64,000 nt of DNA from Streptomyces sp. NBC_00457 (lineage in GTDB: Bacteria > Actinomycetota > Actinomycetes > Streptomycetales > Streptomycetaceae): positions 7,936,001 through 8,000,000 of the forward strand of contig NZ_CP107905.1 in assembly GCF_036014015.1 (NCBI RefSeq), in the 5' to 3' direction. The position numbers were made by a program, and so were the translations under genes. This document shows positions 37,500 through 45,088 of this stretch, piece after piece (position 1 is the first letter of the stretch; every line of letters starts with the position of its first letter). A model generated the notes under the pieces. The model made no database searches and had not been told where the DNA came from. It worked only from the letters and a program-made list of their open reading frames with translations.

Positions 37500-38225
37500 A
37501 TGGCCGCGATCAGTCTCAGCAAGGTGGAGGAGACCGCGCCCGCGCTGGTCAGTCTCTACAAGAGCGCCGGGGTGTCGCTCACGAAGCACGGCCTGGACGG
37601 GCAGCGGGCGGCGGTCTATCTGGTGGTCGACTACTCCGGGTCGATGAAGCCGTACTACAAGGACGGCAGTGTGCAGGCGCTCGCCGACCGGGTGCTCGGG
37701 CTGTCCGCGCACTTCGACGACGACGGAACCGTGCCCGTGGTGTTCTTCTCCACGGACGTCGACGCGGTCACCGACATCGCCCTCGCCGACCATCGCGGCC
37801 GGATCGACCGGATCGTGGCCGGGCTCGGGCACATGGGCAAGACCAGCTATCACCTCGCCATGGACGCGGTCATCGACCACTACCTCGACAGCGGCTCCAA
37901 GGACCCGGCCCTGGTGGTCTTCCAGACCGACGGCGGCCCGATCAACAAGCTCGCCGCGGAACGGTATCTGTGCAAGGCGGCCAGGCTGCCGATCTTCTGG
38001 CAGTTCATCGGCTTCGGCGATCCGAAGAGCCGTCAGTTCGAGTATCTGCGCAAGCTCGACGAGCTGGCGGTGCCGCACAAGCGGGCCGTCGACAACGCCG
38101 GGTTCTTCCACGCCGGCCCGGATCCGCGGAAGGTGCCCGACGGCGAGCTGTACGACCGTCTCGTGGACGAGTTCCCGAAGTGGCTGGTGGCGGCGCGGGC
38201 GGCGGGGATCGTGGGACCTGCATAG
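37500..38225 (+). CDS. VWA-domain (TerY/TerF-like) protein
   Basis: ATG 37500 with GGGGGAG (37488-37494) gives 241 residues. The von Willebrand A domain has an intact MIDAS: 'VYLVVDYSGSMKPYYKDGSV' (D-x-S-x-S), the threonine region 'LGHMGKTSYHLAMDAVIDHY', and 'ALVVFQTDGGPINKLAAE' (third acidic site). 'IFWQFIGFGDPKSRQFEYLRKLDEL' resembles the VWA domain of tellurium-resistance TerF/TerY-type proteins. The function is unknown; such domains bind protein partners through a metal ion. It is transcribed alone between gltD and the cytochrome b gene. Confidence 0.87.
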   Translation: MAAISLSKVEETAPALVSLYKSAGVSLTKHGLDGQRAAVYLVVDYSGSMKPYYKDGSVQALADRVLGLSAHFDDDGTVPVVFFSTDVDAVTDIALADHRGRIDRIVAGLGHMGKTSYHLAMDAVIDHYLDSGSKDPALVVFQTDGGPINKLAAERYLCKAARLPIFWQFIGFGDPKSRQFEYLRKLDELAVPHKRAVDNAGFFHAGPDPRKVPDGELYDRLVDEFPKWLVAARAAGIVGPA

Positions 38226-38242
38226 CTGAACGAGGTTCAGCA

Positions 38243-38309
38243 GCGCGCCCCAAAGGGGCGCGGGGAACTGGGCGACCAGCCACAGCGGGCCCGCTGACGA
38301 CAGACGGCC
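38243..38309 (+). repeat. Interspersed REP-like element, copy 3
   Basis: GCGCGCCCCAAAGGGGCGCG (hairpin) is followed by GGGAACTGGGCGACCAGCCA and CAGCGGGCCCGCTGACGACA. It is closely related to copies at 17833 and 45005. It starts 18 nt after the VWA stop and may terminate its transcript. The remaining ~120 bp to the qcrB-like start hold nothing else that I recognise. Confidence 0.75.
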
Positions 38310-38431
38310 TCCCGCGGCACAGCGTTCCCAGCCCAGCCCGCGGAGCGCCCGCCACCCGTCTGCACGCACCGTTGGCTGAGCCGTGACTGCCGTGCCACCC
38401 TGAGTGAGATCCGATGGGGAGGCGACGACGC

Positions 38432-40087
38432 ATGGACGGCGCACGATCGGTGGACCAGGCGGCAGGGTCCGCCCGCTCGCGCAGGCAGGCTCCCGGCAGG
38501 GGCGAGAAACTCGCGGACTGGGCCGACGGGCGGCTCGGGCTCTACGCCCTGGCCAAGGCCAACATGCGCAAGGTCTTCCCGGACCACCCGTCCTTCATGC
38601 TGGGCGAGATCGCGCTCTACAGCTTCATCGTCCTGATCCTCACCGGCGTCTACCTCACCCTGTTCTTCGAGCCGAGCATGGCCGAGGTCGAGTACCACGG
38701 CTCGTACGAACCGCTCAACGGCGTCATGATGACCAGGGCGTTCGAGTCCACGCTCGAGATCAGCTTCGATGTGCGCGGCGGGCTGCTGATCCGGCAGATC
38801 CACCACTGGGCGGCGCTGGTCTTCGTCATCGCCATGCTCGTGCACATGATGCGGATCTTCTTCACCGGCGCGTTCCGCAAGCCGCGCGAGGTCAACTGGC
38901 TCTTCGGCTGGACCCTGCTGATGCTCGGCATCATCACCGGCCTGACCGGCTACTCGCTCCCCGACGACCTGCTCTCCGGCACCGGCATCCGCTTCGCCCA
39001 GGGCGCGATCCTGTCCGTCCCGATCGTGGGGACGTATCTGTCGTTCTTCCTCTTCGGCGGGGAGTTCCCCGGGCACGACATCATCTCGCGCCTGTTCCCG
39101 ATCCACGTCCTGCTGCTGCCCGGGATCATGCTGGGGCTGGTGGCCGCCCATCTGATCCTGGTCTTCTACCACAAGCACACGCAGTATCCCGGCCCCGGCC
39201 GTGACAACAGGTCGGTGGTCGGCATGCCCTTCCTGCCGGTCTACATGGCGAAGGCGGGCGGCTTCTTCTTCCTCGTCTTCGGCGTGCTGACGATCATGGG
39301 CGGCATCGCCAGCATCAACCCCGTGTGGGCCTTCGGGCCCTACCGACCCGATCTGGTCACGACCGGCGCCCAGCCCGACTGGTATCTCGGCTTCTCCGAG
39401 GGGCTGATCCGGGTGATGCCGGGATGGGAGATCAACCTCTGGGGCCACACCCTCGTGCTGGGCGTGTTCATCCCCTTCGCGCTGTTCCCGCTGGTCATGC
39501 TCGCGATCGGCGTGTATCCCTTCATCGAGGCATGGGTCACCGGCGACAAACGCGAGCACCACATCCTGGACCGGCCGCGCAACGCGCCCGTGCGCACCGG
39601 CCTCGGCGTGGCCTGGCTCAGCCTGTACGTGGTGCTGCTGATCGGCGGCGGCAACGACATCGTGGCCACCCATCTGCATCTGTCCATCAACGACATCACC
39701 TGGTTCGTGCGGGTCGCGGTCTTCGTGGTGCCGGTCCTCGCTTACAGCATCACCAAGCGGATCTGTCTCGGTCTCCAGCGCCGCGACCGGAACAAGGTGC
39801 TGCACGGCAGGGAGACGGGCACCATCAAGAGGCTGCCGAACGGCGAGTACCTCGAGGTCCATGAACCTGTCTCGCAGGCGCAGTTGTTCACTCTGACCCA
39901 GCACGAGCAGAACCCGCCGTACGAGCTCGGTCCGCTCGTCGACGCGGGCGGCGTCCGCCGCCCGGTGAAACCGTCCCAGCGGCTGCGGGCCCGGCTGTCG
40001 CGGGCCATGTTCGGGCCCGACAAGCGGATCGAGAAGCCGACGGTGGAGGAGTACCGGGAGGTCACCAGCGGCGACCACCACCCCTGA
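38432..40087 (+). CDS. Orphan cytochrome b subunit (QcrB-like)
   Basis: ATG 38432 with GGGGAGG (38416-38422) gives 551 residues; ATG 38414 would add six. It is an actinobacterial-type cytochrome b of the bcc complex. Heme-ligand histidines occur in helix B ('RQIHHWAALVFVIAMLVHMMRIFFTGAFR') and helix D ('FPIHVLLLPGIMLGLVAAHLILVFYHKHTQYPGPG'). The quinone-site motif follows as 'GAQPDWYLGFSEGLIRVMPGWE' (PDWY, where many enzymes have PEWY/PDWY). No qcrA, qcrC or cytochrome oxidase gene is adjacent, so this is a second, orphan copy. A long polar C-terminal tail is typical of actinobacteria. The 3' end overlaps the convergent acyl-CoA dehydrogenase gene by 26 bp. Confidence 0.9.
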   Translation: MDGARSVDQAAGSARSRRQAPGRGEKLADWADGRLGLYALAKANMRKVFPDHPSFMLGEIALYSFIVLILTGVYLTLFFEPSMAEVEYHGSYEPLNGVMMTRAFESTLEISFDVRGGLLIRQIHHWAALVFVIAMLVHMMRIFFTGAFRKPREVNWLFGWTLLMLGIITGLTGYSLPDDLLSGTGIRFAQGAILSVPIVGTYLSFFLFGGEFPGHDIISRLFPIHVLLLPGIMLGLVAAHLILVFYHKHTQYPGPGRDNRSVVGMPFLPVYMAKAGGFFFLVFGVLTIMGGIASINPVWAFGPYRPDLVTTGAQPDWYLGFSEGLIRVMPGWEINLWGHTLVLGVFIPFALFPLVMLAIGVYPFIEAWVTGDKREHHILDRPRNAPVRTGLGVAWLSLYVVLLIGGGNDIVATHLHLSINDITWFVRVAVFVVPVLAYSITKRICLGLQRRDRNKVLHGRETGTIKRLPNGEYLEVHEPVSQAQLFTLTQHEQNPPYELGPLVDAGGVRRPVKPSQRLRARLSRAMFGPDKRIEKPTVEEYREVTSGDHHP

Positions 40088-41012
40088 CGACCAGGGCCCG
40101 GCACGCGTCAGGAGTGCCCCAGGCGGTGCGCAGGGCGCGGGCCTTGGACAGCCACAGCGACAGGTCGCACTCCGCGGTGTAGCCGATCGCGCCATGCAAC
40201 TGCAGCGCGGTCCGCGCCGTCGCATACGCCGCCTCGCAGGCCGTGACCTTGGCTGCGGCGACATCAGCGGCGTCCATGGTCAGCGCGGCGCCGAAGAGCA
40301 GGGGGCGGGCGAACTCCAGGGCGATCTTCGCGTCGGCCAGCCTGTGCTTGACGGCTTGGAACGAGCCTATGGGGGCGCCGAATTGGGTGCGCTGCTTGAC
40401 GTAGGCGACGGTCTTGTCGAGGAGGGCGAGTCCGACGCCCAGCGCATGGGCGGCGGTGGTGAGGCGGGCCCAGGTGAGGGCTTGCTCGACGGGCGGGGTG
40501 GGGGTGAGGAGTTCGCCGCCCGGGGTGAGGGGGGTGAGGCGGCGGGCGGGGTCGAGGGACGGGCGGACGGGGCCGTGGCCGGGGGACAGGTGGAGGGCGT
40601 CGGGGGTGAGGGCGAGACGGATCGTGGCCGCGTCGCCGTCGAGGGCGTACGGGCTGTCGTACGCGACCGTCGCCATGGTCTCGCCGGAGGCGAGGGGCGG
40701 GAGCAGGCGTTCGGCCTTGGTGAGCAGTACTGCCGCGGTCACGGTCTCCACCAGCGGGCCGGGCACCGCGTGTCGCCCCAACTCGACGAAAGCGACGGCG
40801 AGTTCGACGGGCCGGGGGCCCAGCCCGTCGTACTCCTCCGGTACCGCCAGTGCGAACACGCCCGCTTCGGCGATACGGCCCCACAGCGCGCACCCGCTGC
40901 CGTGCTCGCCGCGACTCCACTCCCGTACCACCGACGGCGTGTCCGCGGAGGTCAGCATCGCGTCCAGCGAGGCGGCGAACGCGCGCTGCTCGGCGTCGAG
41001 GAGGAAGCGCAT
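40062..41012 (-). CDS. Acyl-CoA dehydrogenase, short type (FadE32/33-like), probable steroid-ring subunit
   Basis: The 316-residue flavoprotein is shorter than typical acyl-CoA dehydrogenases (about 380), like the mycobacterial beta-type subunits FadE32 and FadE33 that pair with a longer partner. 'ADTPSVVREWSRGEHGSG', 'WGRIAEAGVFALAVPEEYDGLG', 'YVKQRTQFGAPIGSFQAVKHRLADAKI' and 'ALQLHGAIGYTAECDLSLWLSKARAL' match the family. It lies 109 bp after a 379-residue partner on the same strand. The junction carries duplicated start/stop sequence, showing the two genes were once directly coupled. A heterotetramer with that partner is the likely form (inference from the known alpha2beta2 steroid enzymes). 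Confidence 0.82.
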   Translation of the reverse strand: MRFLLDAEQRAFAASLDAMLTSADTPSVVREWSRGEHGSGCALWGRIAEAGVFALAVPEEYDGLGPRPVELAVAFVELGRHAVPGPLVETVTAAVLLTKAERLLPPLASGETMATVAYDSPYALDGDAATIRLALTPDALHLSPGHGPVRPSLDPARRLTPLTPGGELLTPTPPVEQALTWARLTTAAHALGVGLALLDKTVAYVKQRTQFGAPIGSFQAVKHRLADAKIALEFARPLLFGAALTMDAADVAAAKVTACEAAYATARTALQLHGAIGYTAECDLSLWLSKARALRTAWGTPDACRALVVRGGGRRW

Positions 41013-41140
41013 CAGCGGCGTCCTTTCGGCATCAGGGCGTTCCTTCGGGCATCATCGCGGCCCCTTTTCTGTGCGTCCCTGTGCGTCGCGCTTCCTTCGG
41101 CGTCGGCGGAGCCCTCGCGCATCAGCGGCGTCCCTTCGGG
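41009..41140 (-). repeat. Duplicated gene-junction sequence between the two acyl-CoA dehydrogenase genes
   Basis: Read on the minus strand, GAAGGGACGCCGCTGATGC ends the upstream gene (KGRR-stop, 41140-41119). Near copies recur at 41048-41029 (GAAGGAACGCCCTGATGC) and at 41028-41009 (GAAAGGACGCCGCTGATGC), the last containing the next gene's ribosome site and ATG (41012). A weaker copy lies at 41049-41070. Each unit carries AAGGA plus TGATG. Confidence 0.75.
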
Positions 41141-42261
41141 AGGCCGAGCAGGCGTTCGGCGATGATGTCCCGCTGGATCTCGTTCGTGCCGGCGTAGATC
41201 GGGCCGGCGAGGGCGAAGACGTACCGCTCCGACCAGTCCGTGTCCGCGAACTCGCCCTCCTCGGCCAGGAGGTCGAGGGCCGTCTCGTGCAGCGCGATGT
41301 CGTACTCGGACCAGAAGACCTTGTTCAGGCTGGACTCCGGGCCGAGTTCCTGGCCGTCGAGGAAGCGGGAGGCGGCGGCGTAGGTGAAGAGCTGGTAGGC
41401 GCGGGCGCCGATCAGGGCGTCGGCGACACGGCGCTTCGTGGATTCCGGTTCTCCTTGTGCCTGCCAGAGCGTCAGCAGGCGGTCGGCGCTCGCCAGGAAG
41501 CGGCCCGGGGAGCGCAGTTTCAGCCCGCGTTCGTTGCCCGCTGTCGACATGGCGATCCGCCAGCCCTGCCCGGGTTCGCCGATCACGTCCTCGTCCGGCA
41601 CGAACACCTCGTCCAGGAACAGCTCGGCGAAGGCGGGCTTTCCGTCGAGGCGGCCGATGGGGCGGACGGTGACGCCCGGTGCGCGCAGGTCGAACATCAG
41701 GTAGGTCAGGCCCTGGTGGGGCTTCGGGGTGTCCGGCTCGGTGCGGAACAGGCCGAACGCGCGGTCGGCGAAGGCGGCCCGTGACGACCAGGTCTTCTGC
41801 CCGGTGAGCAGCCAGCCGCCGTCTGTGCGGACGGCCCTGGCCTTCAGGGATGCCAGGTCCGAACCGGCCTCGGGCTCCGACCACGCCTGGGCCCAGATGA
41901 CCTCGCCGGAGGCCATCGGCGGCAGCACGCGCGCGCGTTGTCGCTCCGTGCCGTGGTCGAAGAGGGTGGGGGCGAGGAGGCTGATGCCGTTCTGGCTGAC
42001 GCGGCCGGGTGCGCCCGCCGCGTAGTACTCCTCCTCGAAGATCAGCCATCTGATCAGGCCCGCGTCCCGGCCGCCGTACGCGCTCGGCCAGTCCACCACC
42101 GACCAGTGGTCCGCGGCCAGTTCGGCCTCCCACGCGCGGTGAGCCCGGAAGCCTTCCTCGGTCTCCAGGGAGGGGAGCGGGGCGGACGGCACGTGGGCCT
42201 GCAGCCAGGCGCGGGCCTCGGCCCGGAAGGCGTCCTCTTCGTGTGTGAAGGCGAGATCCAT
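41122..42261 (-). CDS. Acyl-CoA dehydrogenase (FadE30/FadE31-like), sterol ring degradation cluster
   Basis: ATG 42261 gives 379 residues (MDLAFTHEEDAFRAEARAWL). Family blocks are 'WSVVDWPSAYGGRDAGLIRW', 'FEEEYYAAGAPGRVSQNGI', FAD/substrate loop 'WAQAWSEPEAGSDLASLKARAV', 'GQKTWSSRAAFADRAFGLFR', 'ALAGPIYAGTNEIQRDIIAERLLGLPKG'. In the last motif the residue before G-T is Ala rather than the catalytic Glu of the MCAD type, so the base must lie elsewhere, as in other branches of the family. The gene order (this gene, divergent SDR, TetR, thiolase) equals mycobacterial fadE30-ipdF-kstR2-fadA6. A KstR2-like box lies 55 bp upstream. Confidence 0.87.
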   Translation of the reverse strand: MDLAFTHEEDAFRAEARAWLQAHVPSAPLPSLETEEGFRAHRAWEAELAADHWSVVDWPSAYGGRDAGLIRWLIFEEEYYAAGAPGRVSQNGISLLAPTLFDHGTERQRARVLPPMASGEVIWAQAWSEPEAGSDLASLKARAVRTDGGWLLTGQKTWSSRAAFADRAFGLFRTEPDTPKPHQGLTYLMFDLRAPGVTVRPIGRLDGKPAFAELFLDEVFVPDEDVIGEPGQGWRIAMSTAGNERGLKLRSPGRFLASADRLLTLWQAQGEPESTKRRVADALIGARAYQLFTYAAASRFLDGQELGPESSLNKVFWSEYDIALHETALDLLAEEGEFADTDWSERYVFALAGPIYAGTNEIQRDIIAERLLGLPKGRR

Positions 42262-42312
42262 CGGTGCGTCCCCCTCAGCCGTGATCTCCGCGGCGGTCTT
42301 CTCGCGGTCTTC

Positions 42313-42332
42313 CCTAACAAGTGTTTGGTAGG
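42313..42332. promoter_or_regulatory. KstR2-like operator in the fadE / ipdF divergent promoter
   Basis: CCTAACAA-GTGT-TTGGTAGG is an inverted repeat with one mismatch. Its core AACAAGTGTTTGGT (42316-42329) agrees with the mycobacterial KstR2 motif AnCAAGnnCTTGnT at 9 of 10 defined positions. It lies 52 bp from the acyl-CoA dehydrogenase start and 14 bp from the SDR start, so binding could repress both. Confidence 0.7.
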
Positions 42333-42345
42333 TTAGCGTGTCCCT

Positions 42346-43134
42346 ATGACAGGCGTCGAGAGTCCGGCCTACGTGCCCGGGCACGGGCTGCTGAAGGGAC
42401 GCACCGCCGTCATCACCGCGGCGGCCGGGGCGGGGATCGGCGGGGCGACCGCGCGGCGCTTCCTGGAGGAGGGCGCGCGCGTGCTGATCAGCGACGCGCA
42501 TGTGCGGCGGCTCAAGGAGTACGAGGCCGAGCTGGCCGGGGAGTTCGGGTCGGCCGTCGCTGCGCTGCCGTGCGATGTCACCGACGAGACGCAGGTCAGT
42601 GCGTTGTTCGAGGCGGCGGCCGAAATGCACGGTCGGCTGGATGTCGTCGTCAACAATGCCGGGCTCGGCGGGACTTCGGACCTCGTCGACATGACCGACG
42701 AGCAGTGGTCGAAGGTGCTCGATGTGACGCTGAACGGGACGTTCCGGTGCACCCGGGCGGCCCTACGGCTGTTCCAGGCCGGCAGCGACGGTGGGGTGAT
42801 CGTCAACAACGCGTCCGTCGTCGGCTGGCGTGCCCAGGCCGGACAGGCGCACTACGCCGCCGCGAAGGCCGGGGTGATGGCGCTGACCCGGAGCGCGGCG
42901 GTGGAGGCCGCCGAGTTCGGTGTGCGAGTCAACGCGGTCTCACCGAGCCTCGCCATGCATCCGCACCTGGTGAAGGTGACCAGCCCCGACCTGCTGGCCG
43001 AGCTGACCCGGCGGGAGGCCTTCGGGCGGTACGCCGAGCCCTGGGAGGTGGCCAACGTGATCGTGTTCCTGGCGTCGGACTACTCCTCGTACATGACCGG
43101 AGAGGTCGTCTCCGTCAGCAGTCGGCATCCCTGA
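42346..43134 (+). CDS. ipdF: Short-chain dehydrogenase, IpdF-like (sterol C/D ring degradation)
   Basis: The 262-residue SDR has the same length as mycobacterial Rv3559c (IpdF), which oxidises the 5-hydroxyl of the indanone intermediate 5-OH-HIC-CoA. Seen motifs are the nucleotide-binding 'AVITAAAGAGIGGATARRF' (Ala-rich variant of T-G-x3-G-x-G), 'VVVNNAGLGGTSDLVDM', and the catalytic 'NNASVVGWRAQAGQAHYAAAKAGV' with Ser, Tyr-x3-Lys. The C-terminus 'VIVFLASDYSSYMTGEVVSVSSRHP' is short. It stands between the divergent acyl-CoA dehydrogenase and the TetR regulator, as in mycobacteria. The name rests on synteny; other substrates are possible. Confidence 0.82.
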   Translation: MTGVESPAYVPGHGLLKGRTAVITAAAGAGIGGATARRFLEEGARVLISDAHVRRLKEYEAELAGEFGSAVAALPCDVTDETQVSALFEAAAEMHGRLDVVVNNAGLGGTSDLVDMTDEQWSKVLDVTLNGTFRCTRAALRLFQAGSDGGVIVNNASVVGWRAQAGQAHYAAAKAGVMALTRSAAVEAAEFGVRVNAVSPSLAMHPHLVKVTSPDLLAELTRREAFGRYAEPWEVANVIVFLASDYSSYMTGEVVSVSSRHP

Positions 43135-43168
43135 TCACGGAGGACCATGGAGCGCCCACAATGTGCTT

Positions 43169-43783
43169 GTGCCTACGAAGAAGAAGCCCCAGGTGACCGC
43201 CGCCCCCGAGCGCCGGCGCGAGCTCCTCGACACCGCCGCCGAAGTCTTCGCCGAGCAGGGTTACAACGCCACCACCGTCCGCAAGATCGCGGACCACGCG
43301 GGGATGCTGGCCGGCAGCCTCTACTACCACTTCGACTCCAAGGAATCGATGCTGGAGGAGATCCTGCGAACCTTCCTCGACGAGCTCTGGAACGGGTACG
43401 ACGCCGTCCTGGGCGCCGCCGAACTGGGCCCGCGCGAGACGCTGGAGGCCCTGGTCACCGAGTCGTTCCGGGAGATCGACCGGCACCGCGCCGCCGTCGC
43501 GATCTACCAGAAGGAGTCCAAGCACCTCGTGGCGCAGGAGCGGTTCGCGTTCCTCGCCGAATCGCAGCGCAAGTTCGAGAAGGCGTGGCTGTCCACGCTG
43601 GAGCGCGGGGTCGCGGCCGAGGTCTTCCGGTCCGACCTCGACGTCCGGCTCACCTACCGGTTCGTGCGGGACACGGTGTGGGTCGCCGCGTCCTGGTACC
43701 GGCCCGGCGGACACCACAGCCCCGAGGAGATCGCCCGGCAGTACCTGTCGATGGTGCTGGACGGGATCGCCGTACGTAGATAA
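43169..43783 (+). CDS. kstR2: TetR family repressor, KstR2-like
   Basis: I use GTG 43169 (VPTKKKPQVTAAPERR), 204 residues; GTG 43163 would add two. The N-terminal TetR domain is 'RRRELLDTAAEVFAEQGYNATTVRKIADHAGMLAGSLYYHFDSKESMLEEIL', with recognition helix 'LAGSLYYHF'. The C-terminal ligand domain is helical ('ESFREIDRHRAAVAIYQKES', 'RLTYRFVRDTVWVAASWYRPGG'). Mycobacterial KstR2 (about 200 residues) represses the HIP-degradation genes and is released by HIP-CoA. This gene sits at the equivalent place, and both divergent promoters nearby contain KstR2-like boxes, so it is the likely local repressor. It lies 34 bp after the SDR gene. Confidence 0.83.
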   Translation: MPTKKKPQVTAAPERRRELLDTAAEVFAEQGYNATTVRKIADHAGMLAGSLYYHFDSKESMLEEILRTFLDELWNGYDAVLGAAELGPRETLEALVTESFREIDRHRAAVAIYQKESKHLVAQERFAFLAESQRKFEKAWLSTLERGVAAEVFRSDLDVRLTYRFVRDTVWVAASWYRPGGHHSPEEIARQYLSMVLDGIAVRR

Positions 43784-43818
43784 CCCACTGCTGGAGTCCG
43801 GAAGTCTGGGGAGTTGCC

Positions 43819-44976
43819 ATGGCCGAGGCCTACATCGTCGAAGCGGTCCGTACGCCCGTGGGGCGGCGCGGGGGAGGACTGAGCGGGGTCCATCCGGCCG
43901 ACCTGGGCGCGCATGTGCTGAAGGAACTGGTCGCGCGGTCGGGCATCGATCCCGCCGCCGTCGAGGACGTCGTCTTCGGCTGCCTGGACGCGGTCGGGCC
44001 GCAGGCCGGCGACATCGCCCGCACCTGCTGGCTGGCGGCCGGGCTGCCGGAGGAGGTGCCGGGTGTCACGGTGGACCGGCAGTGCGGGTCCTCGCAGCAG
44101 GCCGTGCACTTCGCGGCGCAGGGCGTGCTCTCCGGGACGCAGGACCTGGTCGTCGCGGGCGGTGTGCAGAACATGTCGCAGATCCCGATCGCCTATGCGA
44201 CGCGGCAGGCCGCCGAGCCGCTGGGTTTCACCCAGGGGCCCTTCGCGGGCAGTGAGGGCTGGCGGGCGCGGTACGGGGACCGGGCGGTCAACCAGTTCGT
44301 CGGTGCCGAGATGATCGCCGGCAAGTGGGGGATCAGCAGGCAGGACCAGGAGGAGTTCGCGCTGCGCTCGCACCGGCGGGCGCTGCGGGCGATCGACGAG
44401 GGCCGCTTCCAGCGCGAGACCGTGCCGTACGGCGAGGTGACCGTCGACGAAGGGCCACGCCGGGACACCTCCCTGGAGAAGATGGCCGGGCTCAAGCCGG
44501 TCATCGACGGCGGCACGATCACGGCCGCCTGCTCCTCTCAGGTCTCCGACGGCGCGGCTGCCATGCTGCTGGCCTCCGAGCGGGCGGTGCGTGAGCACGG
44601 GCTGACGCCGCGCGCCCGAGTCCACCATCTCTCGGTGCGCGGCGAGGACCCGATCCGGATGCTGACCGCTCCGATACCGGCCACCGCCCACGCCCTGAAG
44701 AAGACCGGCCTCTCCATCGACGCGATCGACCTCGTCGAGATCAACGAGGCCTTCGCTCCCGTCGTCCTGGCCTGGCTCAAGGAGACGGGCGCGGATCCGG
44801 AGAAGGTCAACGTCAACGGCGGTGCGATTGCGCTCGGTCACCCGCTCGGTGCGACCGGTGCGAAGCTGATGACGACGCTGCTGCATGAGCTGGAGCGCAC
44901 GGGTGGGCGGTTCGGGCTGCAGACGATGTGTGAGGGTGGGGGGCAGGCGAACGTGACGATCATTGAGAGGCTGTGA
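43819..44976 (+). CDS. fadA6: Acetyl-CoA acetyltransferase / thiolase, FadA6-like
   Basis: The 385-residue thiolase has all three catalytic regions: the acyl-accepting cysteine in 'VTVDRQCGSSQQAVHFAAQG' (about residue 93), 'NVNGGAIALGHPLGATGAKLM' with the catalytic His (about 342), and 'GLQTMCEGGGQANVTIIERL' with the second Cys. 'EINEAFAPVVLAWLKETG' carries the N-E-A-F motif. FadA6 in mycobacteria performs thiolysis of a late ring C/D fragment. Position directly after the KstR2-like gene matches that cluster. It is 35 bp downstream of the regulator and ends before an interspersed repeat. Confidence 0.9.
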   Translation: MAEAYIVEAVRTPVGRRGGGLSGVHPADLGAHVLKELVARSGIDPAAVEDVVFGCLDAVGPQAGDIARTCWLAAGLPEEVPGVTVDRQCGSSQQAVHFAAQGVLSGTQDLVVAGGVQNMSQIPIAYATRQAAEPLGFTQGPFAGSEGWRARYGDRAVNQFVGAEMIAGKWGISRQDQEEFALRSHRRALRAIDEGRFQRETVPYGEVTVDEGPRRDTSLEKMAGLKPVIDGGTITAACSSQVSDGAAAMLLASERAVREHGLTPRARVHHLSVRGEDPIRMLTAPIPATAHALKKTGLSIDAIDLVEINEAFAPVVLAWLKETGADPEKVNVNGGAIALGHPLGATGAKLMTTLLHELERTGGRFGLQTMCEGGGQANVTIIERL

Positions 44977-45004
44977 CGCTGCGCTCCGCTGGGGGTGGCG
45001 TGAT

Positions 45005-45073
45005 GGGCCGTCGGTTGTCTGCGGCTTCGTTGTGGCTGGTCGCGCAGTTCCCCGCGCCCCTTACGGGGCGCTG
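45005..45073. repeat. Interspersed REP-like element, copy 4
   Basis: The copy reads GGGCCGTCGGTTGTCTGCGG ... TTGTGGCTGGTCGCGCAGTT CCCCGCGCCCCTTACGGGGC, the reverse complement of copies at 17833 and 38243. The end GCGCCCCTTACGGGGCGC is a hairpin. It separates the convergent fadA6-like and ipdC genes and probably terminates one or both. Confidence 0.75.
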
Positions 45074-45088
45074 CTGAACTGTTGGCTG

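Noticed and set aside
42940..43717. Minus-strand frames across the SDR-TetR junction
   Set aside because: They run antisense to two well-supported genes and have no domain similarity.
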